This document shows, in pieces, positions 1 to 8,254 of a stretch of 33,682 nt of DNA. Below the pieces are notes generated by a model. The model saw only the letters and a program-made list of their open reading frames with translations, had not been told where the DNA came from and made no database searches. The stretch spans positions 1 to 33,682 of the forward strand of contig JAILEL010000017.1 in assembly GCA_024687845.1 (NCBI GenBank), written 5' to 3'. Positions within the stretch are counted from its first letter, which is position 1. Every line of letters begins with the position of its first letter. This stretch comes from Eubacterium sp. GTDB taxonomy: Bacteria; Bacillota_A; Clostridia; Lachnospirales; Lachnospiraceae. A program made the translations under genes and the position numbers.

Positions 1-73
1 TATTTACTACATATCATTATATTTTTACGATATTAGGATGTATTCATTTTATAATTTAAAAAAGATATTACAT

Positions 74-121
74 AAAAATGCAGAAGAAATGTTTCATGTG
101 AAACATTTCTTCTGCATTTTT
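74..121. terminator. Perfect 23-bp-arm palindrome with parS-like core
   Basis: Two perfect 23-base arms (74-96 and 99-121) are separated by TG and flanked by A-run and T-run, so the element can act as an intrinsic terminator in either direction. The central 16 bases, 90-105, read TGTTTCATGTGAAACA. The Firmicute ParB site parS is TGTTTCACGTGAAACA, so there is a single difference at the centre. Position near oriC is where parS sites cluster in this phylum. The terminator reading is direct; the ParB-site reading is inference, and the extended arms are not part of the usual parS. Confidence 0.6.
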
Positions 122-185
122 CAAAAGATAGAATAATTATAATAATTAATATTGTTTTAAAATCAATAGGTATTAAAAAAATAAT

Positions 186-344
186 ATGATGTGGGTGTCA
201 AAAGTAACTTTTGACACCATATGACATACGGAAACCGCTATTTTTCTAAGAAAAATGCTATTTTCGAATATTTCAGCGTGTCATAAGGTCAAAATGCTTT
301 TCCTGCAAGCAGGAACGCATTTTGACTTTTGACACTTATGTCAT
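186..344. repeat. 159-bp palindromic repeat, long copy (MITE-like)
   Basis: The ends are imperfect 20-base inverted repeats: ATGATGTGGGTGTCAAAAGT on the left and, on the opposite strand at the right end, ATGACATAAGTGTCAAAAGT (16 of 20 identical). The left end continues into its own hairpin (GTGTCAAAAGT / ACTTTTGACAC). The interior holds a second hairpin, 288-326, with GTCAAAATGC/GCATTTTGAC arms and an inner TCCTGC/GCAGGA stem. A short copy lacking the interior lies at 18793-18833. No transposase or clear target duplication is visible. The element ends 4 bases short of the argS stop codon, so it may also terminate argS. Confidence 0.65.
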
Positions 345-348
345 ATTA

Positions 349-2046
349 TTACATTTTCTCTACACAACCGATGCCAAGAAGATCTAATGAATCTTTAAGT
401 ATCTTTCTTGTAATAGATGTAACAACACATCTTGCTTGTTTTACATTTTCTTCTGGAACTACGATTCGGTTTTCTGTATAGAATCTATTAAATGCTTGTG
501 CAAGATCAACTGCATATCTAGCTATTACTGATGGCTCATATCTTTCTGAAGCTTCTTTGATTACATCTTCAAATCTATTGATTTCTTTAAGAAGTTCAAC
601 TGATGATTCATCTGATAAAACAGAATAGTCTATATCTGATGTAAGAGTAAAGTTATCTACATTTCTTAATATACTTGAGCATCTTGCATATGTATATTGT
701 ACATATGGACCAGTTTCTCCTTCAAAACTTGTAATATGCTCCCATTTGAAGGATACATCCTTAATTCTCTGATTATAGAGATCATTGAAAATAACTGAAC
801 CTACACCAACTATTCTTGCTGCTTCATCTTTTTCTTCATTGCTAAGCTCAGGATTTTTTTCTTCTATAATATTGCGTATTTTACTGATTGCTTCTTTAAG
901 TATATCTTCAGCAAATACAACTTTACCATCACGAGAAGAGAGTTTTTCACCTCCAAGACTTACAAGTCCATAAGGAATATGTACAAGACTGTCTTTAGCC
1001 CATTCATTTCCAAGTAATTCCATTACTTTAAATACCTGAGCAAAGTGAAGTTTCTGTTCCTGACCAGTTACATATAAACATTTAGTAAAATCATATGTTT
1101 TCTTTCTATATTCAACTGCAGCTATATCTCTTGTAGCATAGATAGAACTTCCGTCATTTTTCAGGATAAGGCAAGGTGCCATATCATATTCTGAAAGATC
1201 TACAATTTTAGCTCCTTCACTATCTGTAAGAAGGCCATGTTCTGTAAGTTCTTTTACAACACTATCTGTCATATCTCTGTAGAAGCTTTCACCGGTAAAA
1301 TGATCAAAGTCCATATTCATAAGTTTATATATTCTCTTAAATTCCTCAAGACTTATATCAATAAACCATTTCCAGATTTTTAATGCTTCCTCGTCACCTG
1401 TTTCCATTTTATGGAACCATGCACGAGCTTCATCTTCAAGTTCAGGATTCTTATCAGCTTCATTATGGAAAAGAACATAGATTCTCATAAGCTCCTCTAT
1501 ACCTTTTTCCTTAACTGCTTCCTCAGAACCCCAGTTCTTATATGCTACTATAAGCTTACCAAACTGAGTTCCCCAATCACCAAGGTGATTAATTCTCTCT
1601 ACATGATATCCAAGTTTAGAATATATCTTATATAATGAATTACCAATAACAGTGGTTCTAAGATGTCCTACGTGGAAATTCTTAGCAACATTAGGAGAAG
1701 AGTAGTCTATACATATTGTTTTACCTTCACCTTCTTTAGAAGCACCATAATTTTCAACAATACTTTTCTCAACTACACCTTTAGCAAATGCAGTTTTATT
1801 TGTAAAGAAATTAACATATGCTCCAAGAACTTCAACTCTTTCAAGAAAATCCTGCTCTGGAATTTTATCAGCAATATCCTGAGCAATCATTTGTGGAGCT
1901 TTTCTCATTACCTTTGCCAAACGAAAACAAGGGAAAGCATAATCACCAAGTTCAGGTTTTGGTGGCTGTTCCAGGATTTCTGAAATCTGTTCAACATCTA
2001 ATTCTTCAATTGCATCATTTAATAAGTTAATAATTTTTTGTTTCAT
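349..2046 (-). CDS. argS: Arginyl-tRNA synthetase
   Basis: Cytosolic class I aminoacyl-tRNA synthetase that charges tRNA-Arg with arginine using ATP. The 565-residue length is normal for bacterial ArgRS. An N-terminal tRNA-binding (Add1-like) domain covers about residues 1-90. The HIGH-type signature appears as HVGH at 125-128 within NVAKNFHVGHLRTTVIGN. The KMSKS position reads GGEKLSSRDG, a usual ArgRS departure. The C-terminal anticodon-binding domain includes the ETGPYVQYTYAR motif and the AFNRFY segment. The start is supported by GGAGAG about 8 bases upstream on the minus strand. It looks monocistronic: a hairpin separates it from the gene upstream, and the palindromic repeat lies just after its stop. 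Confidence 0.97.
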   Translation of the reverse strand: MKQKIINLLNDAIEELDVEQISEILEQPPKPELGDYAFPCFRLAKVMRKAPQMIAQDIADKIPEQDFLERVEVLGAYVNFFTNKTAFAKGVVEKSIVENYGASKEGEGKTICIDYSSPNVAKNFHVGHLRTTVIGNSLYKIYSKLGYHVERINHLGDWGTQFGKLIVAYKNWGSEEAVKEKGIEELMRIYVLFHNEADKNPELEDEARAWFHKMETGDEEALKIWKWFIDISLEEFKRIYKLMNMDFDHFTGESFYRDMTDSVVKELTEHGLLTDSEGAKIVDLSEYDMAPCLILKNDGSSIYATRDIAAVEYRKKTYDFTKCLYVTGQEQKLHFAQVFKVMELLGNEWAKDSLVHIPYGLVSLGGEKLSSRDGKVVFAEDILKEAISKIRNIIEEKNPELSNEEKDEAARIVGVGSVIFNDLYNQRIKDVSFKWEHITSFEGETGPYVQYTYARCSSILRNVDNFTLTSDIDYSVLSDESSVELLKEINRFEDVIKEASERYEPSVIARYAVDLAQAFNRFYTENRIVVPEENVKQARCVVTSITRKILKDSLDLLGIGCVEKM

Positions 2047-2092
2047 ATTATATATCTCTCCATATTAAAATTTTTTAATTCAAATCAACAAT

Positions 2093-2120
2093 AGAATAAT
2101 TCATTTGTATGAATTATTCT
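2093..2120 (-). terminator. AT-rich hairpin between the GHKL gene and argS
   Basis: A perfect 12-bp stem (AGAATAATTCAT / ATGAATTATTCT, loop TTGT) lies 33 bases past the stop of the upstream GHKL gene. It is AT-only at several positions and lacks a clean U-run, so it is a weak terminator candidate. Confidence 0.4.
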
Positions 2121-2153
2121 ATAATTATGAATTATTATTTATGAATCTCATGA

Positions 2154-3242
2154 TTAAAAACAAAAATATACTTTAGTACCTCTTGAATCCATATGTTCTA
2201 TCTCTATATTACCAGATAGTAGGAATATTAATTCTTTTGCACGATTGATTCCATTATAGCATTGTGTTTTCTGCAAACTTGCTTTATTTATTCCTATACC
2301 ATTATCCTTTATCGTAATATTTAGACCATCTTTATCTTCTATAACTTCAAATTCAACATGTGTTGCTTTGGAATGTTTATATATATTCTCAAAAAATATA
2401 TTAAGCAATTTATATAAGGACAAATACTCTAAATAATTAGGAGTTCTGTTAATCTTATCAATTGTATAATCAAAAGCAATACTTGGATGCCTATCACTGG
2501 CCTTGGATATATAATCGTGGAAAAATACTTCCAATGGCATTTTCTCATCAAAATAATAATTTGATCTGTTTAATTGCTCATCGATTATACTTGTCTCAAC
2601 TATATTATTATTTATTATCTCCTCAATAGAAGCTTTTGCCTTTGCAGGCTTATTATTTATAAGTGTTTTTATAAGCTCAAGCTTTTTTCTGTCATTTAAC
2701 AGTTCCTTTTTAAGCCTCTTATCCAGGAGAGTAGAAGTGAAACGCTGATCAAATGCATTTATTAGCTGAATATTATTCAAATGCTTTGCTAATTCTTCAT
2801 TGAATTTCTTTTCTTTTTCTCGTTTTATCTGTTCCTCTTTTTTCTCTTCATCTGAATAAATGGCTTCTATTGCCCTTTTAGCTTTTGTAAGCTTTTGGAT
2901 TCTTTTATCAATAGATTTAAGATAAATAGTTTCTTCATTTACCTTATATTCATATTCTTCACGACTTTTAGTAAGACTACTTATTTCTTTTTTTAATTCA
3001 TTTTCCTTTTCGCTTTCAGGACTATGTACACTGATTGGACTAAAAACATCTTTTCTATAATCAGTACTATATGAATAAACACTTTTAGTTCTGTTCAATT
3101 CATCTATTTTTATATTTACTTCAAAAAGACTGGCTTTATATTCCTGCAATGTAGCTTCATGCTCTGAAAAAAGCCTGTTAAAATATGTTAGCATTTCTTC
3201 ATTTGACTCAATAATGCTTTTTAAATCTTTTATCTGAGACAT
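2154..3242 (-). CDS. Cytosolic coiled-coil GHKL ATPase, DegS-like, degenerate histidine kinase
   Basis: A 362-residue protein with no membrane segment or signal peptide. Residues 1-150 are highly charged coiled coil (KEISSLTKSREEYEY, EEKKEEQIKREKEKK). About residues 245-362 form a HATPase_c domain of the NarL-partner kinase type: N box NIFFENIYKHSKATHVE, G1 box DNGIGIN, and closing GNIEIEHMDSRGTKVYF. This layout matches cytosolic DegS-type kinases. However, the dimerisation/phospho-acceptor helix that should read like REIHDGPAQ is not recognisable; the best manual alignment (TLLDKRLKK) puts Leu where the His should be. It starts 3 bases after dacF with AAAGGA upstream, so the two are probably co-translated. 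No response regulator is adjacent. The ATP-binding domain is secure; function as a kinase is doubtful. Confidence 0.75.
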   Translation of the reverse strand: MSQIKDLKSIIESNEEMLTYFNRLFSEHEATLQEYKASLFEVNIKIDELNRTKSVYSYSTDYRKDVFSPISVHSPESEKENELKKEISSLTKSREEYEYKVNEETIYLKSIDKRIQKLTKAKRAIEAIYSDEEKKEEQIKREKEKKFNEELAKHLNNIQLINAFDQRFTSTLLDKRLKKELLNDRKKLELIKTLINNKPAKAKASIEEIINNNIVETSIIDEQLNRSNYYFDEKMPLEVFFHDYISKASDRHPSIAFDYTIDKINRTPNYLEYLSLYKLLNIFFENIYKHSKATHVEFEVIEDKDGLNITIKDNGIGINKASLQKTQCYNGINRAKELIFLLSGNIEIEHMDSRGTKVYFCF

Positions 3243-3245
3243 ATT

Positions 3246-4715
3246 TTATTCCTTTCTTTGTCTTCTCTTATCCTTACTAATTGGGAAATATTTAACCGTT
3301 CTTTTAGTCTTTCTCATCTGCATGAATTTACGTATCTTTACTGTTATAATTATTGTCAGACAAATAATAATCAATATAAGAAATATAACAATTACTCTTT
3401 TTAGAAATATATTTATTTTTTCTTCTTTCTTTGGTTCTTTCTGTTTTTTTGTTATGGCATCTGTACTTGTAGCTATTATAGTTGGTATATCAACAGAAAT
3501 ACTTGTTGAACCAAGTGTCTGACCATTATATTTAAATAGTATATTACCAGCTGTTCCATTTACAGGAGTAGAATGATATACAAATTCCTTCTCTATCTCT
3601 GAATCAGTAATATGTGATCTTATATAGAAGGAATAATCCTGATTCACAGCATAGATAGGAAGTTCATGGTCCATATCATTATAAAAATCTTCAAGAATAA
3701 CAGATTCTATCTTATTCTTACGATTTATATCATAGTCCGTAAGAGGCTTACATATCTTATATTTAGTAAAACAGAAATTAAAAAGCTTAATACTATCAAG
3801 ATATGACTCTGTTGTTGGATCACATCTCATAACAACACATACAAGGCGTCTTCCATTTCTCTCTGCAAAAGATATGAGAGTAGCAAGAGCATCCATAGTA
3901 TAACCAGTCTTTCCACCAGTACAATATTCGTAATAATATTCACCATTACCTGAATAAATAAGACGGTTTTCCTGCCAGAGATCTCGAGATTCATTTTTAT
4001 TTGTTTCAGGAATTGTATAGAGCTGTGATGATATAAGAGTTTTAAACTCAGGATATTGATAAGCAATATGACCTATCAAAGCCATATCATAACATGATGT
4101 ATAATGATCTTCATTATGAAGTCCATTTGGATTTACAAAATGTGTATCTGTACAACCTATTTCTTTAGCTCTTTTATTCATTATATCAGCAAATCCTTCA
4201 GTAGATCCGCCAATATATTCAGCTATAGAAAGAGCACATTCATTTCCGGAATTAAGCATCATTCCATAAAGTGCATCCTTAAGTGTCAGCTGTTCTCCGG
4301 CAACCAGACCAATAGAGGAGCTTCCTTCTTCAACCTGAGCCATAACACTATCACTGACTGTCAGAACATCATTTACATTTCCCTGTTCTATAGCAAGTAA
4401 ACAGGTTAAAACCTTAGTTATACTTGCAGGATACATTCTTTCATGAGGATTCTTTTCATACAGAATATCACCCGTATCAAGATCCATCACTATTGCAGCA
4501 TGTGCATTTATCTCAGGAGCATCATAAGGAAGATATGCTGCATCAGTCACAGTTCCATTTCCGGCAATATCAGTAACCTGATGTGAAGTAAATCCCTGCT
4601 GAGTATTATTTTCTGATTCTGCATTTACAGGGATATAAACAATACTTAGAATAATTAGAAATATTAAAACATAAGTTAAATTAATGAATTTTTTGTTCAT
4701 TATATATTTATCCAT
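3246..4715 (-). CDS. dacF: D-alanyl-D-alanine carboxypeptidase (DacF/PBP5 family)
   Basis: Low-molecular-weight penicillin-binding protein that trims the terminal D-Ala from peptidoglycan stem peptides outside the membrane. All three serine-peptidase S11 motifs are present: S98-I-T-K101, S156-G-N158 and K269-T-G271. Residues 11-32 form a signal peptide or anchor, giving export. The C-terminus differs from the usual amphipathic anchor: a full hydrophobic segment (about 436-460) is followed by a very basic tail (KRTVKYFPISKDKRRQRKE), so the protein is probably a bitopic membrane protein. The start is uncertain. Neither the ATG at 4715 nor the in-frame ATG five codons later has a good ribosome-binding site. 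It is followed at 3 bp by the GHKL gene, suggesting a shared operon. Confidence 0.9.
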   Translation of the reverse strand: MDKYIMNKKFINLTYVLIFLIILSIVYIPVNAESENNTQQGFTSHQVTDIAGNGTVTDAAYLPYDAPEINAHAAIVMDLDTGDILYEKNPHERMYPASITKVLTCLLAIEQGNVNDVLTVSDSVMAQVEEGSSSIGLVAGEQLTLKDALYGMMLNSGNECALSIAEYIGGSTEGFADIMNKRAKEIGCTDTHFVNPNGLHNEDHYTSCYDMALIGHIAYQYPEFKTLISSQLYTIPETNKNESRDLWQENRLIYSGNGEYYYEYCTGGKTGYTMDALATLISFAERNGRRLVCVVMRCDPTTESYLDSIKLFNFCFTKYKICKPLTDYDINRKNKIESVILEDFYNDMDHELPIYAVNQDYSFYIRSHITDSEIEKEFVYHSTPVNGTAGNILFKYNGQTLGSTSISVDIPTIIATSTDAITKKQKEPKKEEKINIFLKRVIVIFLILIIICLTIIITVKIRKFMQMRKTKRTVKYFPISKDKRRQRKE

Positions 4716-4951
4716 TTACAACTAAATTTAAAAAATATAAGTTGCTTCCATTCTTTATAATAGTACGTATCTCCTAATTATCCTACTTTTTTTGAAAAAG
4801 CACAAGTGTTATTAGCTATTTATAAGGTTTTATGGTACAATTTTTTTATCTGAATAGTCACATAAACAATTTCACAATATATTTTATATGCGAGGTATGT
4901 CTATGAAAAAGTATTAATTACAAAAAGGAGATCAATGTACTGTAGAAAAAT

Positions 4952-5077
4952 ATGAGTGAAACCGTTAATGGAATCGACCTTAATAGTACTCTTTTAAATG
5001 CAGCTCAGTCAGATATTGATTATTTTACAAGCTGGGACGCATACGATGCTGATGGAAATTTGATGACATATAATTAA
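4952..5077 (+). CDS. Candidate 41-residue peptide, possibly coupled to a 6-codon leader
   Basis: The reading frame starts MSETVNGIDLNSTLLNAAQS and ends DADGNLMTYN. It is acidic, with no membrane segment or recognisable family. A strong AAAAAGGAG (4922-4930) precedes an ATG at 4935 that opens a 6-codon frame, MYCRKI, whose TGA stop overlaps this ORF's ATG (ATGA). That suggests translational coupling. The rest of the 422-bp gap between dacF and trmB (4716-5137) shows only a possible promoter: an extended -10 TGGTACAAT ends at 4841 upstream of these frames, without a clear -35. The ORF could also be a gene remnant or chance. Confidence 0.35.
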   Translation: MSETVNGIDLNSTLLNAAQSDIDYFTSWDAYDADGNLMTYN

Positions 5078-5137
5078 TAAAGTAAATAAAAAATCTTACT
5101 CAATAAAAAAATAATTTAAAATATAGCGGGAGAAAAA

Positions 5138-5782
5138 ATGAGACTTAGAAATATACCAGGTTCAAGAGAAGTAATTGCAGACAGTAAATATGTTATTCAT
5201 GACGAGGAATCTAAAAAAGGTCATTGGCATGAAATATTTGGAAATGACAATCCTATACATATAGAGATTGGCATGGGAAAGGGCACTTATATAATGGAAT
5301 GTGCCAGAAGAAATCCAGATATAAATTATATCGGGATAGAAAAATATTCCAGTGTACTACTCAGAGCTATTCAGAAAAGAGAAGAGGAAGAAAATGAACT
5401 TCCTAATCTTTATTTTATAAGAATGGATGCTGAATATATTGAAAAAGTATTTGATAAGGATGAAGTTGATAACATATATTTAAACTTCTCAGATCCATGG
5501 CCTAAGGATAGAAATGCAAAAAGAAGACTTACTTCTGATAGATTTCTTAAAAGATACGAGAATATAATGAAGAAAGAGGGCAGAGTAACCTTTAAAACTG
5601 ATAATATAGACCTTTTTGAATATTCTGTAGAAATGGCCAAGGAATGTAACTGGAATATAATAGCTATTTCAAGAGATCTTCATAAATCAGAATACAATGA
5701 AGGGAATATAATGACTGAATACGAAAAGAAATTTTCCGGTCTTGGTCACAAGATTAATTATATGGTAATTAGCTACAATTAA
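5138..5782 (+). CDS. trmB: tRNA (guanine-N7-)-methyltransferase
   Basis: SAM-dependent enzyme that makes m7G46 in the tRNA variable loop. At 214 residues it is a standard size. The SAM-binding motif is IHIEIGMGKGTYIMECA (about 43-59). The family signature is LNFSDPWPKDRNAKRRLT (about 114-131). The start is supported by GCGGGAG 7 bases upstream. It sits on the plus strand left of the origin, so unlike its neighbours it is transcribed toward the oncoming fork. It converges on jag and shares a bidirectional terminator with it. Confidence 0.95.
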   Translation: MRLRNIPGSREVIADSKYVIHDEESKKGHWHEIFGNDNPIHIEIGMGKGTYIMECARRNPDINYIGIEKYSSVLLRAIQKREEEENELPNLYFIRMDAEYIEKVFDKDEVDNIYLNFSDPWPKDRNAKRRLTSDRFLKRYENIMKKEGRVTFKTDNIDLFEYSVEMAKECNWNIIAISRDLHKSEYNEGNIMTEYEKKFSGLGHKINYMVISYN

Positions 5783-5784
5783 TA

Positions 5785-5831
5785 AAAAAGAAGACGGTAG
5801 ATGTTATAAACACCTACTGTCTTCTTTTTTT
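5785..5831. terminator. Bidirectional terminator between trmB and jag
   Basis: A long stem pairs AAGAAGACGGTAGATGTT with AACACCTACTGTCTTCTT (two G-U pairs). It is flanked by A-run and T-run, so it can end trmB on the plus strand and the rpmH-to-jag transcript on the minus strand. Confidence 0.85.
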
Positions 5832-5892
5832 ACTCAGGAGAACTAATCCCAAATGTATAAATATAGATTAACTACAAATATTACATCTGTTG

Positions 5893-6864
5893 TTATCTAT
5901 TATTATTGTTATATCTCTTTGGATAGATTATTACCTTACGATATGGCTCTTCGCCTTCTGACTTGGTAGTTACATATTTATCATTCTGAAGTGTTGAGTG
6001 AATGATTCTTCTCTCATATGGATTCATTGGCTCAAGTGTGAATGATCTTCTTGATTTCTTAACCTTGAATGCTATGTTCTTAGCAAGATTCTCAAGTGTT
6101 TCTCTACGTCTTTCACGATAATTCTCTGTATCAAGTTTCACTCTGATATAAGTTTCACTCTTCTTGTTTACAAAAAGACTTACAAGATACTGAAGTGAAT
6201 CAAGTGTCTGACCTCTCTTACCGATTATGATTCCCATCTCAGGTCCTTCAACATCGATACTCATTGTTCTTGACTGTTTATCAAGAGTAATGTCAATCTT
6301 TGATTCTAATTCCATTGCATCAAAGATTTTTCTGAGATATTCCTTAGTTTCATCAATTATTGAATCATCAATAACTACATTTTCATTTTTATCCTGAGCT
6401 GCCTTTATATCTTCATCATCAAATGAATCATCAAAGCTTCTATCATCCTTCTTGAATGAATTCTTGTTGAAGGTATCCTTTTTGAAATCATCCTTCCTGC
6501 TGTCTTTTCCAAAATCGTCCTTCTTAATATCTTTCTTAAAGTTATCCTTCTTAGCTTCTTCCTTTTTAACTTCTTCTTTAACTGAAGAATTGTTATCTGT
6601 CTTTTCTGTATTCTTTGGAGCTACAGGTTTCTTTCCTGTACGTGTTGGCTTTTTAGCCTTAGATAAAACATCATCTATATCTTCATTTACTTCCTTCTTA
6701 GCCTTTGCCTTAATAACTGCAGGCTTAGCTCCTATTCCAAAAAATCCACTAGTTCCATTACTAACGACCTCTATATCAAGATCGGAACTTGCTCTTCCGA
6801 GAGTAGTAGCTGCTTCAATAATAGCATCCTCTACTGTCTTTCCTGTAAATTCTCTAAATTCCAT
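5893..6864 (-). CDS. jag: Jag/KhpB RNA-binding protein (SpoIIIJ-associated)
   Basis: RNA-binding protein associated with YidC and, in other Firmicutes, with KhpA and control of cell elongation. At 323 residues it is longer than many family members. Domains in order: Jag-N (1-52, ending in FFGIGAKPAVIKAKAKK), a long low-complexity linker (about 53-170) rich in Lys and Asp with repeats of the type KKDDF/KKDTF, a KH domain with MGIIIGKRGQTLDSLQYLV (about 213-231), and a C-terminal R3H domain with EPMNPYERRIIHSTLQND. It starts 2 bases after the yidC stop, and its ribosome-binding G-run lies in the last yidC codons. The linker is the only unusual part. Confidence 0.95.
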   Translation of the reverse strand: MEFREFTGKTVEDAIIEAATTLGRASSDLDIEVVSNGTSGFFGIGAKPAVIKAKAKKEVNEDIDDVLSKAKKPTRTGKKPVAPKNTEKTDNNSSVKEEVKKEEAKKDNFKKDIKKDDFGKDSRKDDFKKDTFNKNSFKKDDRSFDDSFDDEDIKAAQDKNENVVIDDSIIDETKEYLRKIFDAMELESKIDITLDKQSRTMSIDVEGPEMGIIIGKRGQTLDSLQYLVSLFVNKKSETYIRVKLDTENYRERRRETLENLAKNIAFKVKKSRRSFTLEPMNPYERRIIHSTLQNDKYVTTKSEGEEPYRKVIIYPKRYNNNNR

Positions 6865-6866
6865 TT

Positions 6867-8243
6867 TTATACCCCCGAATCGTTGAAGCGCTTCACTGCA
6901 TTTGCTTTATCTGCAAGCGAGCCCTTCTTAGGACTTTTCTTATTACTATTTGAAATTGAATTATTATCTGATTCTTTACTTAAATTAACCTGTTCTTTGC
7001 TGTCTGATGAATCATCATCTTCACTACCTTCAGATTCAAAATATTTAAGATTCATATTTCCATATTTTGATAACTTATTAGCTGTAGATGCATTTGAACT
7101 TTGACTATCCTGAGCCTGACCCATAGCTGCTTCAGTAAGCTTCTCAGCAAATGATTTCTTACCACTTGCCTTACGTTTAGCTATATCCTTCTCCGCCTTA
7201 ATTCTCTGCTTCTCAACAATCTTCTCCATATCTACATGATCATAATACATATTTGTAAATACAGTTGTTAAGAAACTGATAAGCGCAGAAGTAGCCCAGT
7301 AAATACCAAGACCTGCAGGTGCATTTACTGTTACAATAAATGACATAACAGGCATAAAATACATAGTTCTTCTCATTGTCTTCATCTGAGCATCCTGCTG
7401 TGGATCTCCAGTGTCAGACATAGGAGTAACAATCATAGCAAGCAGCTGGCAGATACCTGAAAGAATAGGAATAAGAAGCGCAGGAGTAAGATGTAATCCA
7501 GGTGCTTCTGAAAGATTAATACCAAAGAAAAATGAATTAACCCTTGATATTTTATCATAATTCTGTGTAATAGCATTCATAACATCAGGATTTGAACTAA
7601 ATACATCACTAAGCTTTCCAAAAAGATCACTATTACATCTATATAAAATATCAATAACCTGATCAAGTGTCTTCTTACCTGCTTCAGTTGTAATATCAAC
7701 TCCAACTGAGAATTCTTCAAGCTTTGAAGATATTCTCAGAATCTTATTTTCATCTACAAATGTCTTAATAATATTATAAGAATCATTTGTATTGATAATT
7801 GCTTGTGCAATAGGTTTATAAAGATCACCTATTTTACCTACGTATGAAGGAATATTCTGGATAACATTATAAAGTCCAATAAAAATAGGAAACTGTAAAA
7901 TAGATGTAAGGCATCCCTGAGTCATTTTAATGCCGTATTTCTCCTGAAGCTCTCTTGTTTCCTTCTGCTGAGCCATCATAGACTCATTATCTTTCTTGCC
8001 TTTATATTTCTTGTTTATCTTATTAAATTCCGGACGTAGATATTGCTGAATCTTAGAAGATTTGGTTTGTTTAACAGTAAATGGGAAAAGAATAAGTCTT
8101 ATAAATATTGTAAATACCACAATACTAAGAGCTATTGATTCAACACCCATACCATTAAATAAATTATAAATAGCACTAAATATAAATCCCAGTATTTTAG
8201 TTACAGGACCCATAATAATGCCTGATGTCTGTGTTAATATCAT
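6867..8243 (-). CDS. yidC: Membrane protein insertase YidC/OxaA
   Basis: Inserts and folds membrane proteins, alone or with SecYEG. This is the 5-TM Gram-positive type: TM1 about 35-57 with the conserved groove arginine R49 in TIFIRLILFPF, the cytosolic coiled hairpin 60-105, TM2 108-132, TM3 250-273, TM4/5 292-333. The segment between TM2 and TM3 (about 136-248), which should face outside, is roughly 110 residues. That is clearly longer than in the compact B. subtilis proteins. No lipobox is seen at the N-terminus. The C-terminal tail is Ser/Asn/Lys-rich and charged. The start has GAGGAG that overlaps the end of yidD, 11 bp away. Confidence 0.96.
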   Translation of the reverse strand: MILTQTSGIIMGPVTKILGFIFSAIYNLFNGMGVESIALSIVVFTIFIRLILFPFTVKQTKSSKIQQYLRPEFNKINKKYKGKKDNESMMAQQKETRELQEKYGIKMTQGCLTSILQFPIFIGLYNVIQNIPSYVGKIGDLYKPIAQAIINTNDSYNIIKTFVDENKILRISSKLEEFSVGVDITTEAGKKTLDQVIDILYRCNSDLFGKLSDVFSSNPDVMNAITQNYDKISRVNSFFFGINLSEAPGLHLTPALLIPILSGICQLLAMIVTPMSDTGDPQQDAQMKTMRRTMYFMPVMSFIVTVNAPAGLGIYWATSALISFLTTVFTNMYYDHVDMEKIVEKQRIKAEKDIAKRKASGKKSFAEKLTEAAMGQAQDSQSSNASTANKLSKYGNMNLKYFESEGSEDDDSSDSKEQVNLSKESDNNSISNSNKKSPKKGSLADKANAVKRFNDSGV

Positions 8244-8254
8244 TCCGAACTCCT

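Noticed and set aside
6452..6886. Long plus-strand ORF opposite jag and the yidC end
   Set aside because: It is the low-complexity complement of the Lys/Asp linker (Ser/Phe/Leu-rich) and lacks a ribosome-binding site.
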